Below, piece after piece: positions 1-11,238 of a stretch of 64,000 nt of DNA. The notes under the pieces are model-generated. The model was not told the DNA's origin. It searched no databases and saw only the letters and a program-made list of their open reading frames with translations. The translations under genes were made by a program, and so were the position numbers. Numbering within the stretch: position 1 is the stretch's first letter; every line of letters starts with the position of its first letter. Origin of the DNA: Pinus tabuliformis (taxonomy: Eukaryota; Streptophyta; Pinopsida; Pinales; Pinaceae); the NCBI GenBank assembly GCA_031772625.1, contig CM062816.1, forward strand, positions 636,490,352 to 636,554,351, given 5' to 3'.

Positions 1-734
1 CCACTAGTCAAAACATAAGCTGACTCATCCTCCTTGCATACATTTATATATGGATCCATCATCCCAGAGATCCAGAGGCTGGAATTTTGCACATTGTAAC
101 GAATTGCTGTTGGTTTGATATACATATCAGGGAATTGGGTGATCTATGCTTTGTTGGGGGTGAAGAAGGTACTTTTTTGCTGGGAGGTTGATACTGGGTC
201 AGGAATCATCGGTTGTAACTCCTCTCGGATCTTCTTGTACATCAATAAAACTATTTGAGTTTCTTCTCTATGCTTGTGTTTCATTGATGCTTGTTAGATT
301 TGTATTGTTAACTTAAATCTGATCCTAAGTTATTTATGAATATAAACCCATGTCTTTGTATAGTTTCCTTCTTCTGTGATCTTACAGGTACTTGGTGAAG
401 CTAGGCAAGTAAGGGAGCAGGTAGTTGGAAGCTGTCAAAGAGGAGAGAGATCGGATCGAAGGACTAGCGCAAGACACAGGTCGGTTCATCCTATTCCTCT
501 TTGTTTATAGTTCATAAAGAAGAGTACAAAAGTAGTTTTCTCTGTTTGTTTCTAAGGTAGCTATCACACCTTAGTGGGATAGAGTAGTTCTAAATAGACA
601 CTTTTCCCGATAACAAGCACACCGACCCATTGCAAGAAGAAGATATAAATGAGGAACCTACAGAGACCCAGACATAACCTGATTATCAAATGAGATAGAC
701 ATATACACAGGGAGAGATTACCCCAACTACCCAC
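1..734. other. Spacer, no gene recognised
   Basis: I see no supportable coding region here. An AATAAA-type signal lies near 245. A pyrimidine-rich stretch ending in CAG at about 386 precedes an exon-like block of about 90 bases that ends CACAG|GT near 478. The block could be an exon of a non-coding transcript or part of an old retroelement; nothing else supports either reading. Confidence 0.3.
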
Positions 735-1130
735 TTGGGGACACACTATACAAATCTGCAACAAGAGCCACAAATGGAAATAAGCGGCATCAAACGAACC
801 CATGGATCAGAGGGCTCAGAATTGGACAAAGAACTTCAACTGATCCCAATGGAAAAGCAACTAACCATTATTACTTCCACTCCTAACACTGGTGGTTGGC
901 GACTTGTGGAGAAGAAGAAGGGTAGGAAAATTTAGTCATGCTGGATCAGCTTTCATATTCTCTTTTATTTTCTCTATTTCTGTAGCTTCCTGTCATTACA
1001 GGAACAATCATCTGCTATTTTGTGTATTTCTCTTTGCTCGCTGCCTGTTAATATAGGAGCAACCATCTGAATATGCCCCAGGCATCTACAAAATGTAATT
1101 TTATGAATTTGAATAAAATTACGATTTTTT
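735..1130 (+). pseudogene. Possible LINE-like 3' fragment
   Basis: A 66-codon reading frame (735-935) ends in a basic tail containing GGWRLVEKKKGRK. This resembles the C-terminal tail of plant LINE ORF1 or DUF4283/zinc-knuckle proteins. It is followed by about 190 bases of T-rich 3'-UTR-like sequence with an AATAAAATT signal near 1111 and an A-run near 1138. No reverse transcriptase is visible, so if this is a LINE it is an internally deleted or chimeric copy. The match rests on a short low-complexity motif and could be chance. Two related 26-base units (near 990 and 1047) lie in the UTR-like part. Confidence 0.22.
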
Positions 1131-1779
1131 CTATGGGAAAAAAACATTTTAATTAATATAATAAATTATCATATTTTAAAATTATTATTTGTTTGTTTTT
1201 GTTTTATTTAGACGTCAGGTTGATCCATATAAATACTAGTTGACAAATATTATTTAACACATCAATAAGCAAATGATCACTCATTTTAAATTAAGGTTTT
1301 GTAAATATAGACATGAATATGGATATTGTACATTAAATTAAAAAGTTTAGATCAAAAGTTATACATAAAGAGAATTTTATCCTTTTATAAATAATTGTTT
1401 GACAAAATAATGCTAGGAATGATAATAATTTTTAAAATGTAACTATCTCAGTATCGTTTAGACAATTGTGTAACGATAGCAAGTTATGTAATGAAGTTAT
1501 AATAAGTGATGTAATAAAGTTTTAATATTAAAATGATGTTGCCCAGGTTGATGTATTGTTGGAGAGTCATTTTTTACCTTGAATAATAAGAGTTCCAATA
1601 CCTTTCCCTGTGGAGGTTTCCTTGACACATTCGGAGGGTCTTACCACATAAAATTGTGTTTATTTCTTTGATTTGTTTCTTACTAATTGTGTTTTTCTTC
1701 TTGATATAATTAATTTTTATGAAATCTAAATATCAACAAATAATAGGCTTTCTTTAAGGATGAATTTGAATATATTCAA

Positions 1780-1943
1780 TGGCAAGTGAAGCATATAGGT
1801 GGTAAAAAAAAATTAAGTTTAACTTTTTGTGCTTGTTGTGATTGCAATAACTTATCAACAGTGGCAAGTGAAGCATATATGTGGTCAAAAAAATTAATAT
1901 TAACTTTGTGTGCTTGTTGCGATTTCAATAAATTATCAACTGC
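1780..1943. repeat. Two-copy tandem duplication, 82-bp unit
   Basis: The unit starting TGGCAAGTGAAGCATATA at 1780 recurs at 1862 with about 85% similarity by eye. The duplication keeps both strands open for some 60-75 codons, which explains the short ORFs here. I infer no gene. Confidence 0.75.
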
Positions 1944-3134
1944 CACATCCTTGGCTCGAATCATCAAAATCAATGTCTACAGTTTTTTCTATTATAGAAA
2001 ATGCCACATTTAAACAGGATGACTCCATACTCCACACTAATGAGGATATTATTGTTATTTCACAAACCCTAGTTGTTAATTACCTATTCAAGGGTCTAAA
2101 AAAAATGAATGTGAGGTAACATGGAGGTTCATATCTAAGAAGAAAAAATCATGGAGGAAATATAGGGATCTTAGAAGATTTACTTTGGGTTTCGATCAAA
2201 ATTGCAAATACAAGGTCAAAGGTGCATCAAAGTTTGAGGGCACATTTCCTCCATGCCTGCAAAGATTTTTGAACGCCTCTTAATCAATGGAGATCCTTGG
2301 ATTTATGAAGAAAAACAAAGGGTTGAATGGAAGTTGTAATTTTTAGTACTTTATTACACCAATACAACTATTGTTTCCACCCACTTAATTTTTGGAAGTT
2401 AGCTATAGGACTCTTTCAGCGAGTTCCATGGTGCAAGATTGCATGACCAACGATTTAATGGTGCACAACCAACCTCTTACAAATTCGATGATGCACATCA
2501 ACACCTTTCCTACGGTGTCGAGTCAAAGTAAATTCAAAAGAAATTTTATCTACAGTGAAACCATGTATTATGCCTCTTTGTATTTCTTTTTTCTCATCAA
2601 AATTAAGAAATTTTAATGTTTATACAAAACTTAATTTTTTTTCTTATTTTGAGTATGGTTAAATATGTAATTTTCATATTATTTTATGCAAATTTTCACT
2701 CTTAACATAAAATTTTGGAAAAAAAAAAACCTATTCCTGTAAACCCAATTTTTTTTCTAAAAAATTATTTTACATTTTCATATTTATAATTATAAATAAT
2801 TTTTATATTTATACAAATATATTTTACTATATAATAATTAATATATTATTATTAATTTTATTGATTATTGAATTTAAAGTACACACTTTTCAATTTAAAA
2901 ATCCTATCGACCTTTCCTTTTACCTTTTGGGTCAATTGCTAGTAAAGAGAATTATTGGACATTAGTTGTGTTAAAAGGAACACTCCAAAGCCAAATATAA
3001 GTGAGATGTGTAATTACTTATGTGTTCAACATCAATTTGACATGTAGTATTTAAAAAATATTAAGAATAAAAAATTATTCCGATGTCATAGACATAATTC
3101 AAATATTTCAGTATTATTTTATCTAAAATAGTTT

Positions 3135-3620
3135 ATATCATCTATATACATGTGTGTATGTATGTAGGCTTATGAGGAAAGAAATTGACCTCCCTCTCAT
3201 CTCAAAGGCAAGAGTGACATTTCCATTACAAAAATATTCTTCAAGGAATCAAAGCTCAGCATACCACTATATCAACTATATACATATGTGTATGTATGTA
3301 TTTTTCTTAGGAATGAAACCAACCTCCCTCTCATCTCAAAGGCAAGACTGACTTTTCCATTACAACAATATTCTTCAAGGAATCGACCTCCCTGTCATCT
3401 CCAAGACAAGAGTCACTATATCAACTATATACATGTCTGTATGTATGGATTTTTCTGAGGAATGAAACTGACCTCCCTCTCATCTCGAAGGCAAGAGTGA
3501 TGTTTCCATTACAACAATATTATTCAAGGAATCGACCTCACTCTCATCTCCAAGACAAGAGTGGCGTTTCCATTACAACAATATTCTTCAAAGAATCAAA
3601 GCTCAGCCTTTCACTAGTGG
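3135..3620. repeat. Degenerate minisatellite, 130-150 bp units
   Basis: About three long units each begin with ATATACATGTGTGTATGTATG-like sequence (near 3140, 3272 and 3421). Each continues through CCTCCCTCTCATCTC and TTTCCATTACAACAATATT. The last part has a shorter sub-repeat of about 80 bases. The ORF at 3154-3351 is a by-product. Confidence 0.75.
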
Positions 3621-3785
3621 GGATTTTAACTTAGGTGGGTAAGATGACAATCATTTTAGTCAACCACCTCCCTCTCCCTCTCTTTATATATATATAAATT
3701 CTTATTCATTAGTAGGTGCGTTATAAATTTTAATATGTGGGGTATTTCAAATTCATATAGGGATACGTACTCCTTAATTGAGATA

Positions 3786-3794
<9 letters not shown>

Positions 3795-3838
<44 letters not shown>
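3795..3838. repeat. (TA)n microsatellite
   Basis: An uninterrupted TA run of about 22 dinucleotides. Confidence 0.95.
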
Positions 3839-3839
<1 letters not shown>

Positions 3840-4114
3840 AAACTAAAACATTTTGCATGGTTTTCTTAACTTTGAGTGATTTCATCCCTCTTAGCTAATG
3901 ATAGGTCTAGAGTTAAGTTATATATATATATATGCTAACTAATAAAAGAAATGGCTATTTTTTGAACATTTTTCCTCATCAATTTTGTTGAAAATCCAAT
4001 ACATATTTTTAAAATCCATAATTTAAAGTTGTTTAATTTGCAAAGATGGAGTGCATCAAGGGGATTTTGAGGGTGTTTCATCCATTTTTGCATTCAAAAG
4101 TGTATTGCCAAATT

Positions 4115-4116
<2 letters not shown>

Positions 4117-4173
<57 letters not shown>
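4117..4173. repeat. Compound (TA)n(GA)n microsatellite
   Basis: About 14 TA dinucleotides run directly into about 14 GA dinucleotides. The ORF translated across it (YIYIYI...RERERE) is an artefact. Confidence 0.95.
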
Positions 4174-4175
<2 letters not shown>

Positions 4176-4349
4176 CAAGATCGATCGATCTTAAGTCTTA
4201 TATATATCACGAAGAATCAAGACCTATAAGAAGAAAATATTTACTCAATTCTTTATTTTATTTATTTTAACTAAAAAATATTTTCACTTAGGCTATTCAC
4301 AATGTATTATAAATCCAAAATGAAGATAAAACAATTATATTGTTAAAAC

Positions 4350-4352
<3 letters not shown>

Positions 4353-4383
<31 letters not shown>

Positions 4384-4461
4384 AATAAATGAGGTAAATA
4401 AACTTTTAGCAATATAGAAAACAATAAACCACATAAATAAACTTATTTCACATAAATATCT

Positions 4462-4530
<69 letters not shown>
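4353..4530. repeat. Two (TA)n microsatellites
   Basis: TA runs at about 4353-4380 and 4464-4530 flank an 80-base AT-rich spacer. The minus-strand 79-codon ORF over them is an artefact of the YI/IY coding of TA repeats. Confidence 0.95.
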
Positions 4531-4534
<4 letters not shown>

Positions 4535-4590
4535 AAAAAACATTTATTATTATAAACTTTCCATTACCCAACTCATAATTGAGCTAACCG

Positions 4591-4651
4591 TTATCCACAT
4601 TAAACTTAACAATTATCCACATTAAACTTAGGTTATCCACATTAAACTTAC
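4591..4651. repeat. Triplicated 20-22 bp unit
   Basis: The 18-mer TTATCCACATTAAACTTA occurs three times, at 4591, 4613 and 4633. Confidence 0.9.
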
Positions 4652-5084
4652 ATAGAATAAAATCCCATCTCTTTTTAGCATCTAAAACAACACCCTAAAA
4701 TCTATCACCTAAATTCTATTTCATACCTGAATCAAATTTCTAACATGTCAATTTCTCTGGTTGGTTAAATTCCATGTGTTTTGACTAATTCACCACCTCA
4801 TTCCTAAAAATATATTTCCCATTACCGTTTTCAAGGCATTCAACCCACCACTAAAATGAATTAGCTTAACTTTAGCATCATTGATGAGTTTATTCCTAGA
4901 TTCATGAAACCTCGATATCTTATTGCTTGTTCCACTAACACTCCAATCCATACCATGAGATCTATAAGTTGAACTAATTTTTCATAGACATCAACCAATC
5001 AAGGTAGAAGCTCATTACCCTTTTATGACAATGAAAACCCAATCTCAGACCATTATCGCTAGAAAGTCCAATTCAAGCAGGCTT

Positions 5085-5176
5085 TGTTAAGTGCCCAAGC
5101 TTACTTGAATATCCAAGTCAAACAATCTCTATTAAGTGCTCATGTAAGATTGTTAAGTGCTCAAGCTTACATGAAG
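5085..5176. repeat. Direct repeat, 66-bp spacing
   Basis: TGTTAAGTGC(C/T)CAAGCTTAC occurs at 5085 and 5151, with a weaker related unit (ATTAAGTGCTCATG) at 5131. Confidence 0.7.
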
Positions 5177-6319
5177 GAAAAAAGATACAGAAAAACATAT
5201 CTGAGATTTATTCCAGACAATTTTAATCTGGAGAACCAACCAACTTGGAAATTTTTAATAGGGAAAACTAACTTCAAAAACATCGTTAGCATCTTTAGCA
5301 GTTGACCAATTATATGAATATAGCAGTTTCAAATGCATTAAAATGTACACAATAAGCTACTTAATTAAACTCATTCTGATGGATAAGTTGAATTAACACT
5401 AACACAACTAATATGCAGCCACTAAATACCCGATGAATGAGGGAGCATTATCCTCATACACCATTTCGAAGGAAAAAAGACACAAAATGAATATATAATC
5501 ACTGGAAAGACTTATGCTACAGTCTTTTGAGTTTCGTCAAGTAAAAACAACTAAAGAACCTAAGGACTTTTTTGACCATGGGAAGACGAAGAAGCACAAG
5601 GGCAGTGGATGTAAGAGGAACAACAAGTATCTGTACACCATAGATAAATTACAGCAATTCATTAATTCTTCGACAACGATAAAATATGACCAAAAGTAGA
5701 ATCTATATGACCAGGTTTCGAAACTACTCGTACGCATCTTTGCGTGCAGCAACAGCCTTGGATTTGGTGATCTGAAGCTCAATGTCGGCTTTCAGATTCT
5801 CAAATATTCAAGCATCATGAGAAGCAGCTTCGACATCGGAAAGCTTAGGTTTCTTGGGTTTCGGCCTAACCCTAGAATTTCGTAGAACGTTGGTGGACTG
5901 CCATAACCGACCTATACGATATCTCCATCACTTTTTCTTGGAAATTAAATTTCGGTTGTTCTGTAACCGCTCAGTGGAATCCTCATAAGGGCTTGCAACA
6001 AGTTTTTCATATTAAAGAGGGATGAAGGGTTCATCTTCGCCTAATGAATCGGGCCACTGACCAAGTGACGATGTATTTGGGCAAGTTATGAGGTTTTTGA
6101 GAGAACCCCAGGCCTTCACCCTCTACAGCTTTAACTTCTTTTTCCTTATTCCTGTGATTCTACCTCTAATATGAATGAATTTTGCAGAAATTTCAGCAAT
6201 GATTCACATTACTTGAAGAAATCGCGGGTATTTCGAATCTTGATTGATGCCTTTTCTTTTTAATGGAGGTTGATGATTTACATTCCTGGGCACAGCGTGA
6301 GAGTGTTATAGATGTAGGT

Positions 6320-6720
6320 GCATTTGATTTTGGCAAATGCATTTTCTTGTCTGGTTCTCAGCTGCAGAGGCACTATAGTCGAAGAAATTAAAGCTAAAAC
6401 CCCTGACAAAGCAAATGATAAATGCATTTTCTTGTCTAGTTCTCAGCTCCAAAGGCAACAATAATAGAAGAAATTAAAGCTTAAACACTTGATGAACCAA
6501 ACAATAAAATCCATTTTCTTGTCTGGTTCTCGGCTGTAGAGGCAACGATAATTGAAAAAATTAAAGCTTAAACCCTCGACGAACCAAACGATAAAATGCA
6601 TTTTCTTGTCTGGTCCTTGGCTACAAAGACAACGATAATTGAAGAAATTAAAGCCAAACCCTTACAAAACAAATGCTAGAATGAGTTTTCTCACTAGTAG
6701 AGGCAACGATAGCCAGAACC
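6320..6720. repeat. Minisatellite, 85-87 bp period, about 4.5 copies
   Basis: Units containing TGCATTTTCTTGTCTGGTTCT, then GAGGCAACGATAAT and GAAGAAATTAAAGC, start at 6338, 6423, 6510, 6597 and, decayed, 6682. The array ends about 35 bases before the Copia-A LTR, so the copia insertion lies at the edge of the array. Confidence 0.85.
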
Positions 6721-6755
6721 ACCGCAATCGTGATCAGCACTGAACTCGTTCAGAA

Positions 6756-7751
6756 TGTTGGGAATTGTTGGTAATTCCGAACAAAAAAAATGAACAAAAC
6801 AGAAAGCTCTATTTTAAACACATGATATTAACAGAACAAAAACTAAAAAATGTTTTGTTGGAGAACAAAGTTTCAACAACACACATAAAAGCTTGTATTC
6901 ATTAAAAGACTGGTATTACAAAAGATTTGTCTTCCTCTATCAGAGGGATTACAACAACACTACTGTGTAACACTTTTCTTTACGTTGCTGCATTTTGGAC
7001 TGTTGTGCTCTAACTCTCATCAACTCACCACTAACTAACTAACTTGTTACATTGTTGTTCTGGGTATATATGGAATCTGTATAAAAAAAAATATCTCTTC
7101 TAGGTTATGCGTGAAGGTGTCATAATGGAGCACAAACCACATTTACAATCTAACATGGGCCTCTGATACAAGTTGGCCTTTTCTAGTGCTCTGCTGGAGT
7201 AGACACAGTAAAAAGTAAATGAAGCCCATAACCTTTTAATGCTTTTGGTTGCTCGAGGGTCGTCCCTCTTGTTCTTGGCCATTCTCTTCTTTAATGTTGT
7301 TGGTGAGCAGTTATGGTGCAAAGCCTTCTTTCTTCTTCGGGAACACAAAAAGTAGGTTAAACCATAAATAAGGCATGGCGGTGGTGAACACAAGCCAGAA
7401 CAAATCTCAGCCGTCAGATCTACAAATGAACAACGGGATCACATCGCAAAAGAAAAGGTTATCAGGGGATGAGTCGAGGTGAGAAGCGGCGATGTGTGAT
7501 GTGCGATGATATCGTATCGCAGTATCGCAATCGGTGGATACAAAAGCGGAGGGCTTAATGCTCAATGGGCAAAAGTTGCGATGTCCAATCTGCGTTCGCA
7601 TTGCAAGATCAAAATCGTAGAAAACAAAGATAAAGAGAATGGGGCAAGGGGTAAAAGAATGTGATTTGCGATATGATCGCATCGCAAAAGGAAAACTGCA
7701 TGGTTTTCTTCTGAAGTAAAGCATGCTACTGTTGAAATTACAACTTCCACA
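6756..7751 (-). repeat. Copia-A 3' LTR (996 bp)
   Basis: It begins TGTTGGGAATTG and ends CAACTTCCACA, and aligns along its whole length with 27592-31947 once Gypsy-C is removed (about 995 bp). A TATA-like ATATATAC on the minus strand is at 7064-7072. The minus-strand frame at 7100-7393 is open in this copy and in the other LTR; I treat it as incidental but list it as a finding. Confidence 0.93.
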
Positions 7752-7760
7752 CTCCCCTTT
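7752..7760 (-). promoter_or_regulatory. Copia-A polypurine tract
   Basis: On the minus strand the sequence reads AAAGGGGAG immediately before the LTR start TGTGGAAG. This is the expected plus-strand primer for a retroelement transcribed leftward, and it fixes the orientation. Confidence 0.85.
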
Positions 7761-7789
7761 AATTTCAACTTTTGGGTCATCAGTCATAC

Positions 7790-8227
7790 CTAGACACTTC
7801 CTCAAAAATTCAAAACTTTTCTTTCCCAAAGGCTTGGTCAGAATGTTTGCAACCTGCTTCTAAGTTCTGCAATGTTGTAAAACAATTTCACAATTGTTTA
7901 CCAATTCCCTGATGTAATGAAACCTTGTGTCAATGTGTTTCATTCTCTTATGAAACACTGAATTCTTGGATAATGCAATAGCTGAGCTATTGTCACAAAA
8001 ATCACCGTTCCTTTTACTTGCCCTTGACATAAGCTCCTCAACATTCTTCTCATCCAAACTGCTTGACATGATGTTGCTGTAGCTACCACATATTTAGCCT
8101 CTACTGTAGACAATGCTACAATAGGCTATTTCTTAGAATCCCATGAAATGGCTCCTGAACCCATGTGAAAAACATAACCGGATGTGATTCTCCGATCATC
8201 TACACTTCCAGCCCAATCACTATCAGT
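7790..8227 (-). pseudogene. Copia-A RNase H, decayed
   Basis: Minus-strand translation after a stop at the RT end gives TDSDWAGSVDDRRITSG, then AISWDSKK, a stop, and [16 protein letters not shown]. These are the hallmark blocks of copia RNase H, which degrades the RNA strand during reverse transcription. The Asp of TDSDWAG and the Glu of STVEAKY are still visible. At least four in-frame stops follow toward the C-terminus. It continues the RT frame with no gap and ends just before the purine tract, as in other copia elements. Confidence 0.85.
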
Positions 8228-9334
8228 TTATCCAACTAAATCTAAAAATTTTGAAGCAGTATATAAAATACCAAATCTCTTAGTACCTTTTACATACCTC
8301 AGAATCCTTTTTGCTGCCTGCCAATGTGCTTCTTTTGGCCTCTCCATGAATCTGGAAATCAAACTAACAGCGTGCATAATATCCGGCCTAGCTATAGTCA
8401 AATACATGATGCTGCCAGCTATGCTCTTGTAAAAACTAAGATCAAAATCTTTGTTGTTGTCCTCTTTGTGGAGTTTTAATCCCATCACTGTGGGAGTGAT
8501 TACTGCTTTGCTGTCGTGCATATTAAATATCTTCAACACTTCATTAGCATACTTTTCTTGTGAGATAAAAATCCCATTTTCACTTTGTTCTACTTCTATT
8601 CCTAAGAAGTATCTCAACAAACCCATGTCAGTCATTTCAAATTCTTCTTTCATGACTGTTTTGAAATTCTCAATAAGGTAATCATCATTACCTGTGAAAA
8701 TAACATCATAAACATATAACACAACAATTAGAATTTTACCATCATTTTCTTTGATGTAGACGGTGGGTTCTCCCTCACACTTATCAAATCCATTTTCCAG
8801 TAGATAGGAATCTATCCTACTGTACTATGCTCTTGGTGCTTGCTTCAGCCCATAAAGAGCTTTCTTCAATCTGCACACTTTGTCCTCTTGGCCTTTCTTT
8901 ACATAGCCTAGAGGTTTCTCAATGTAAACTTCTTCCTTTAACACTCCATTTAGGAATTTTGACTTCACGTCCATTTGGTAAACTTTCCACTTGTTTTGTG
9001 CTGCTATGGACAACATTGCTCTCACGGTTTCCATTCTTGCAACCGGTGCAAAAGTTTCCTCATAGTCTCTCCCATACTGTTGCTTATATCCTTTGACAAG
9101 AAGTCTTGTCTTGTGTCTTTCTATTTTGCCTTCAACATTCCTCTTGGTCTTGTAAACCCATTTGACTCCAATGACTTTTTTTCCTTTTGGTAGCTCAACT
9201 AAATCCCATGTCTTGTTTCTCTCTATGCCATTGATCTCCTTATCCATATCTTCTATCCATTTCCTATCCTTAATAGCATCTTCGAAATGAATAGGCTCAT
9301 CAACATAACAATATAAAGCAAACAAAGAGTTCAT
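8228..9334 (-). pseudogene. Copia-A reverse transcriptase, decayed
   Basis: Two blocks in one frame are separated by a single stop near 8822. The first (9334-8825) has KWVYKTKRNVEGKIERHKTR, then VYQMDVKSKFLNGVLKEEVY and YGLKQAPRA. The second (8722-8228) has LRYFLGIEV and SIAGSIMYLTIARPDI. Both are diagnostic of copia RT. The catalytic YVDD box reads YVYD, so the first of the two metal-binding Asp is replaced and the enzyme would be inactive even without the stop. The stop after APRA lies where related elements have Trp. Upstream it joins the integrase-RT linker at 9380. Confidence 0.92.
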
Positions 9335-9379
9335 TCCTTCATTATAAATGTCACTTAAATTTCTAAACTTCTTACCTCT

Positions 9380-9655
9380 TTAATTTGGTGTACAAGTGCT
9401 TGAAGATGCACTTGAAGTTCCTCCTTGTGGTGTGCTTGTAGAAGCACTTTCATTTCTCCTCAAGGGTGTCCCTTGCTGTCCTTGTGTTGGTGCTGCTATT
9501 TCGGGATGTATTTCAGCCATCTCTTCATCATCTTCATCATGAGACAAACAATTTTTAACATTCACTGTTTTCTCTATGCTTCCATCCAAAGCTTCCTCCT
9601 CAATGAATTGAACATCTCTGCTCACAAAGGACTTCTCTGTAGATGGGATATGCAA
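9380..9655 (-). pseudogene. Copia-A integrase-RT linker
   Basis: A Ser/Thr/Gly-rich variable segment follows a conserved block around VSRDVQFIEEEALDGS. This is the usual spacer between copia integrase C-terminus and RT. It shares the RT frame, one frame away from the upstream integrase, so an indel near 9660-9700 separates them. Confidence 0.75.
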
Positions 9656-9701
9656 CCTGTAAGCTTTGGATTCCTCACTGTATCTAATGAAAATACATTT
9701 C

Positions 9702-10988
9702 TTACGCTTTGTTGTCCAACTTCTTCCTTATCTGATCTGGAATGTGTGCATAGGCCACACATCCAAAAACATTCATGTGGGTGACTCTTTGCTTTCTCCC
9801 ACTCCATGCTTCTTCCGAAACTCTGTTTCTGACTACTTTTGTAGGGCATCTATTCAAAATGTATACTGCATAGTGTACAACTTCAGCCCAATAGTCATTT
9901 GGCAAATGCTTTGCCTTTAGCATACTCCTTGCCGTATCCATGATTGTTCTATTCTTTCTTTCAGCTACTCCATTTTGCTGCAGAGTGTACCTAGTGGTAA
10001 ACTGTTTGTGAATTCCATTTTCTCTACAAAACCATAGAAAGTCCTTGGAGATATACTCACCTCCTCTATCAGTTCTTAAAACTTGGATATGCAGCCCACT
10101 TTGGTTTTCCACAAGTGCCTTGAGACTTCAAAATTTTTCAAACACTTCACTTTTGTTCTTCAGGAAATAAACTCAAGTCTTTCTGGTGAAATCATCAATG
10201 AATGTTAGAAAATATTTGTTGCCTGCTAACGATGGAGTTTGCATTGGTCCACATAAGTCTGAGTGGACAATTTCTAAGGGTGCTTTTTCCCTTATACTTT
10301 TCCCTGATGGAAAACTTTCTTTGTGTTGTTTCCCCAAGATGCAACCTTCACAAAGGTTGTCTGGTTTCTCTATCAATGGTAATCCACTTACCATTCCTTT
10401 TCTGCTCAACATGTTAAGACCTCCAAAGTTGAGATGTCCAAATCTCAAGTGCCACAACCAATTTTCATCCTTTGGTACACTTTGGAAAGCCTCTTGTGTA
10501 CTTGCTACTATTACTTCTTTATTTTTTAAATTTGCCCTTATTCTGAGAAGGGACATCCTGTTCCTCGTCATCTTCACTTCAACAATACAACATTTGCTGG
10601 GTGTTCTATCCATGATGGTACATACATCATTCACAAAGAAAACATTGTAACCCTTTTGAACAAGTTTTCGAATACTTAAGAGGTTACACTTCATTCCAGG
10701 AACATAATAGATATTTGCTATGGTTTTCTTTTCACCTTTCTTTGTAAATATGTTTACTTCTCCTTTTCCCATAACATAAATTTTACTATCAGTCCCAAGT
10801 GTGACTTGTGACTTCACACTCTGATCTAAAGTAGAAAACAGGGCTATGTTTCCTATCATATGGTTGCTGCAACCGGAGTCTAGAAACCATATATCATCAC
10901 TGTCTGTTTTAGCCATATTACAAGCTAAAAGCACATTATCTTGGCTGATATTTTCTCTAGTGATATTTGCACTATATCTATTATTCAT
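9702..10988 (-). pseudogene. Copia-A protease and integrase, decayed
   Basis: Residues near the start read WFLDSGCSNHM, the copia aspartic protease with an intact DSG. Then follow the GAG-pre-integrase zinc finger (WLWHLRFGHLN ... CEGCILGKQHK) and the integrase core: Asp in VHSDLCGPM, Asp in LRTDRGGEYIS, and Glu in NGVAERKNRTIMDTAR. All three D-D-E residues survive. Two in-frame stops interrupt the core between about 10112 and 10173 (one at a normally Trp position after FTRKT). The protein would cut the polyprotein and insert the cDNA. It is followed by the linker and RT in the normal order. Confidence 0.92.
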
Positions 10989-11233
10989 ATCATGTTGCTT
11001 CTTCCTACATTCATTTGCATAAGGCCCTTATTTTTTATAATAATAACATTGGACATTGGATTTTTCATACCTTTGTCCTTAAGCATGATGTTGTCCACTT
11101 TGTTGGTTGCTGCCTTGGCCTTGGTTCTGATTTGGATTGCTGCCTCTTCCTTGAGCATTTGTTGGACTATTTCTTCCACCACTGTTTTGGCTTTTGCCTC
11201 TTCCTCTCTTGTTTCCTCTGCCTTGACCTCTTC
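10989..11233 (-). pseudogene. Copia-A gag, 3' part (RG-rich, zinc knuckle)
   Basis: In one minus-strand frame this segment reads RGRGQGRG...GRGKSQNSGG, then a decayed CCHC knuckle in which C-x2-C reads CYYY and the His position is Pro (GPYANEC). It is the nucleic-acid-binding C-terminal part of Gag, cut from its 5' part by Gypsy-B at 11239. The other half resumes at 26701. A second frame is open here through a Lys/Glu-rich reading and looks incidental. Stops are present in the RG frame. Confidence 0.7.
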
Positions 11234-11238
11234 CTCTT

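Larger units (their letters stand above)
1131..6319. other. AT-rich intergenic spacer
   Basis: This is non-coding DNA with long A/T tracts, TA microsatellites and short tandem duplications, which are listed separately. Short reading frames here are simple-repeat translations or scattered chance frames. Between about 5690 and 5900 the minus strand carries a short basic/acidic patch (residues such as LKADIELQITKSKAVAARKD, with one in-frame stop). It looks like an old gene scrap that I cannot identify. Confidence 0.6.

Noticed and set aside
3135..3620. Regularly spaced repeats as a CRISPR-like array
   Set aside because: Direct tandem repeats of 130-150 bp with no unique spacers, in a eukaryotic context.
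4046..4536. ORFs translating to YIYIYI and RERERE runs
   Set aside because: Pure translations of TA and GA microsatellites.
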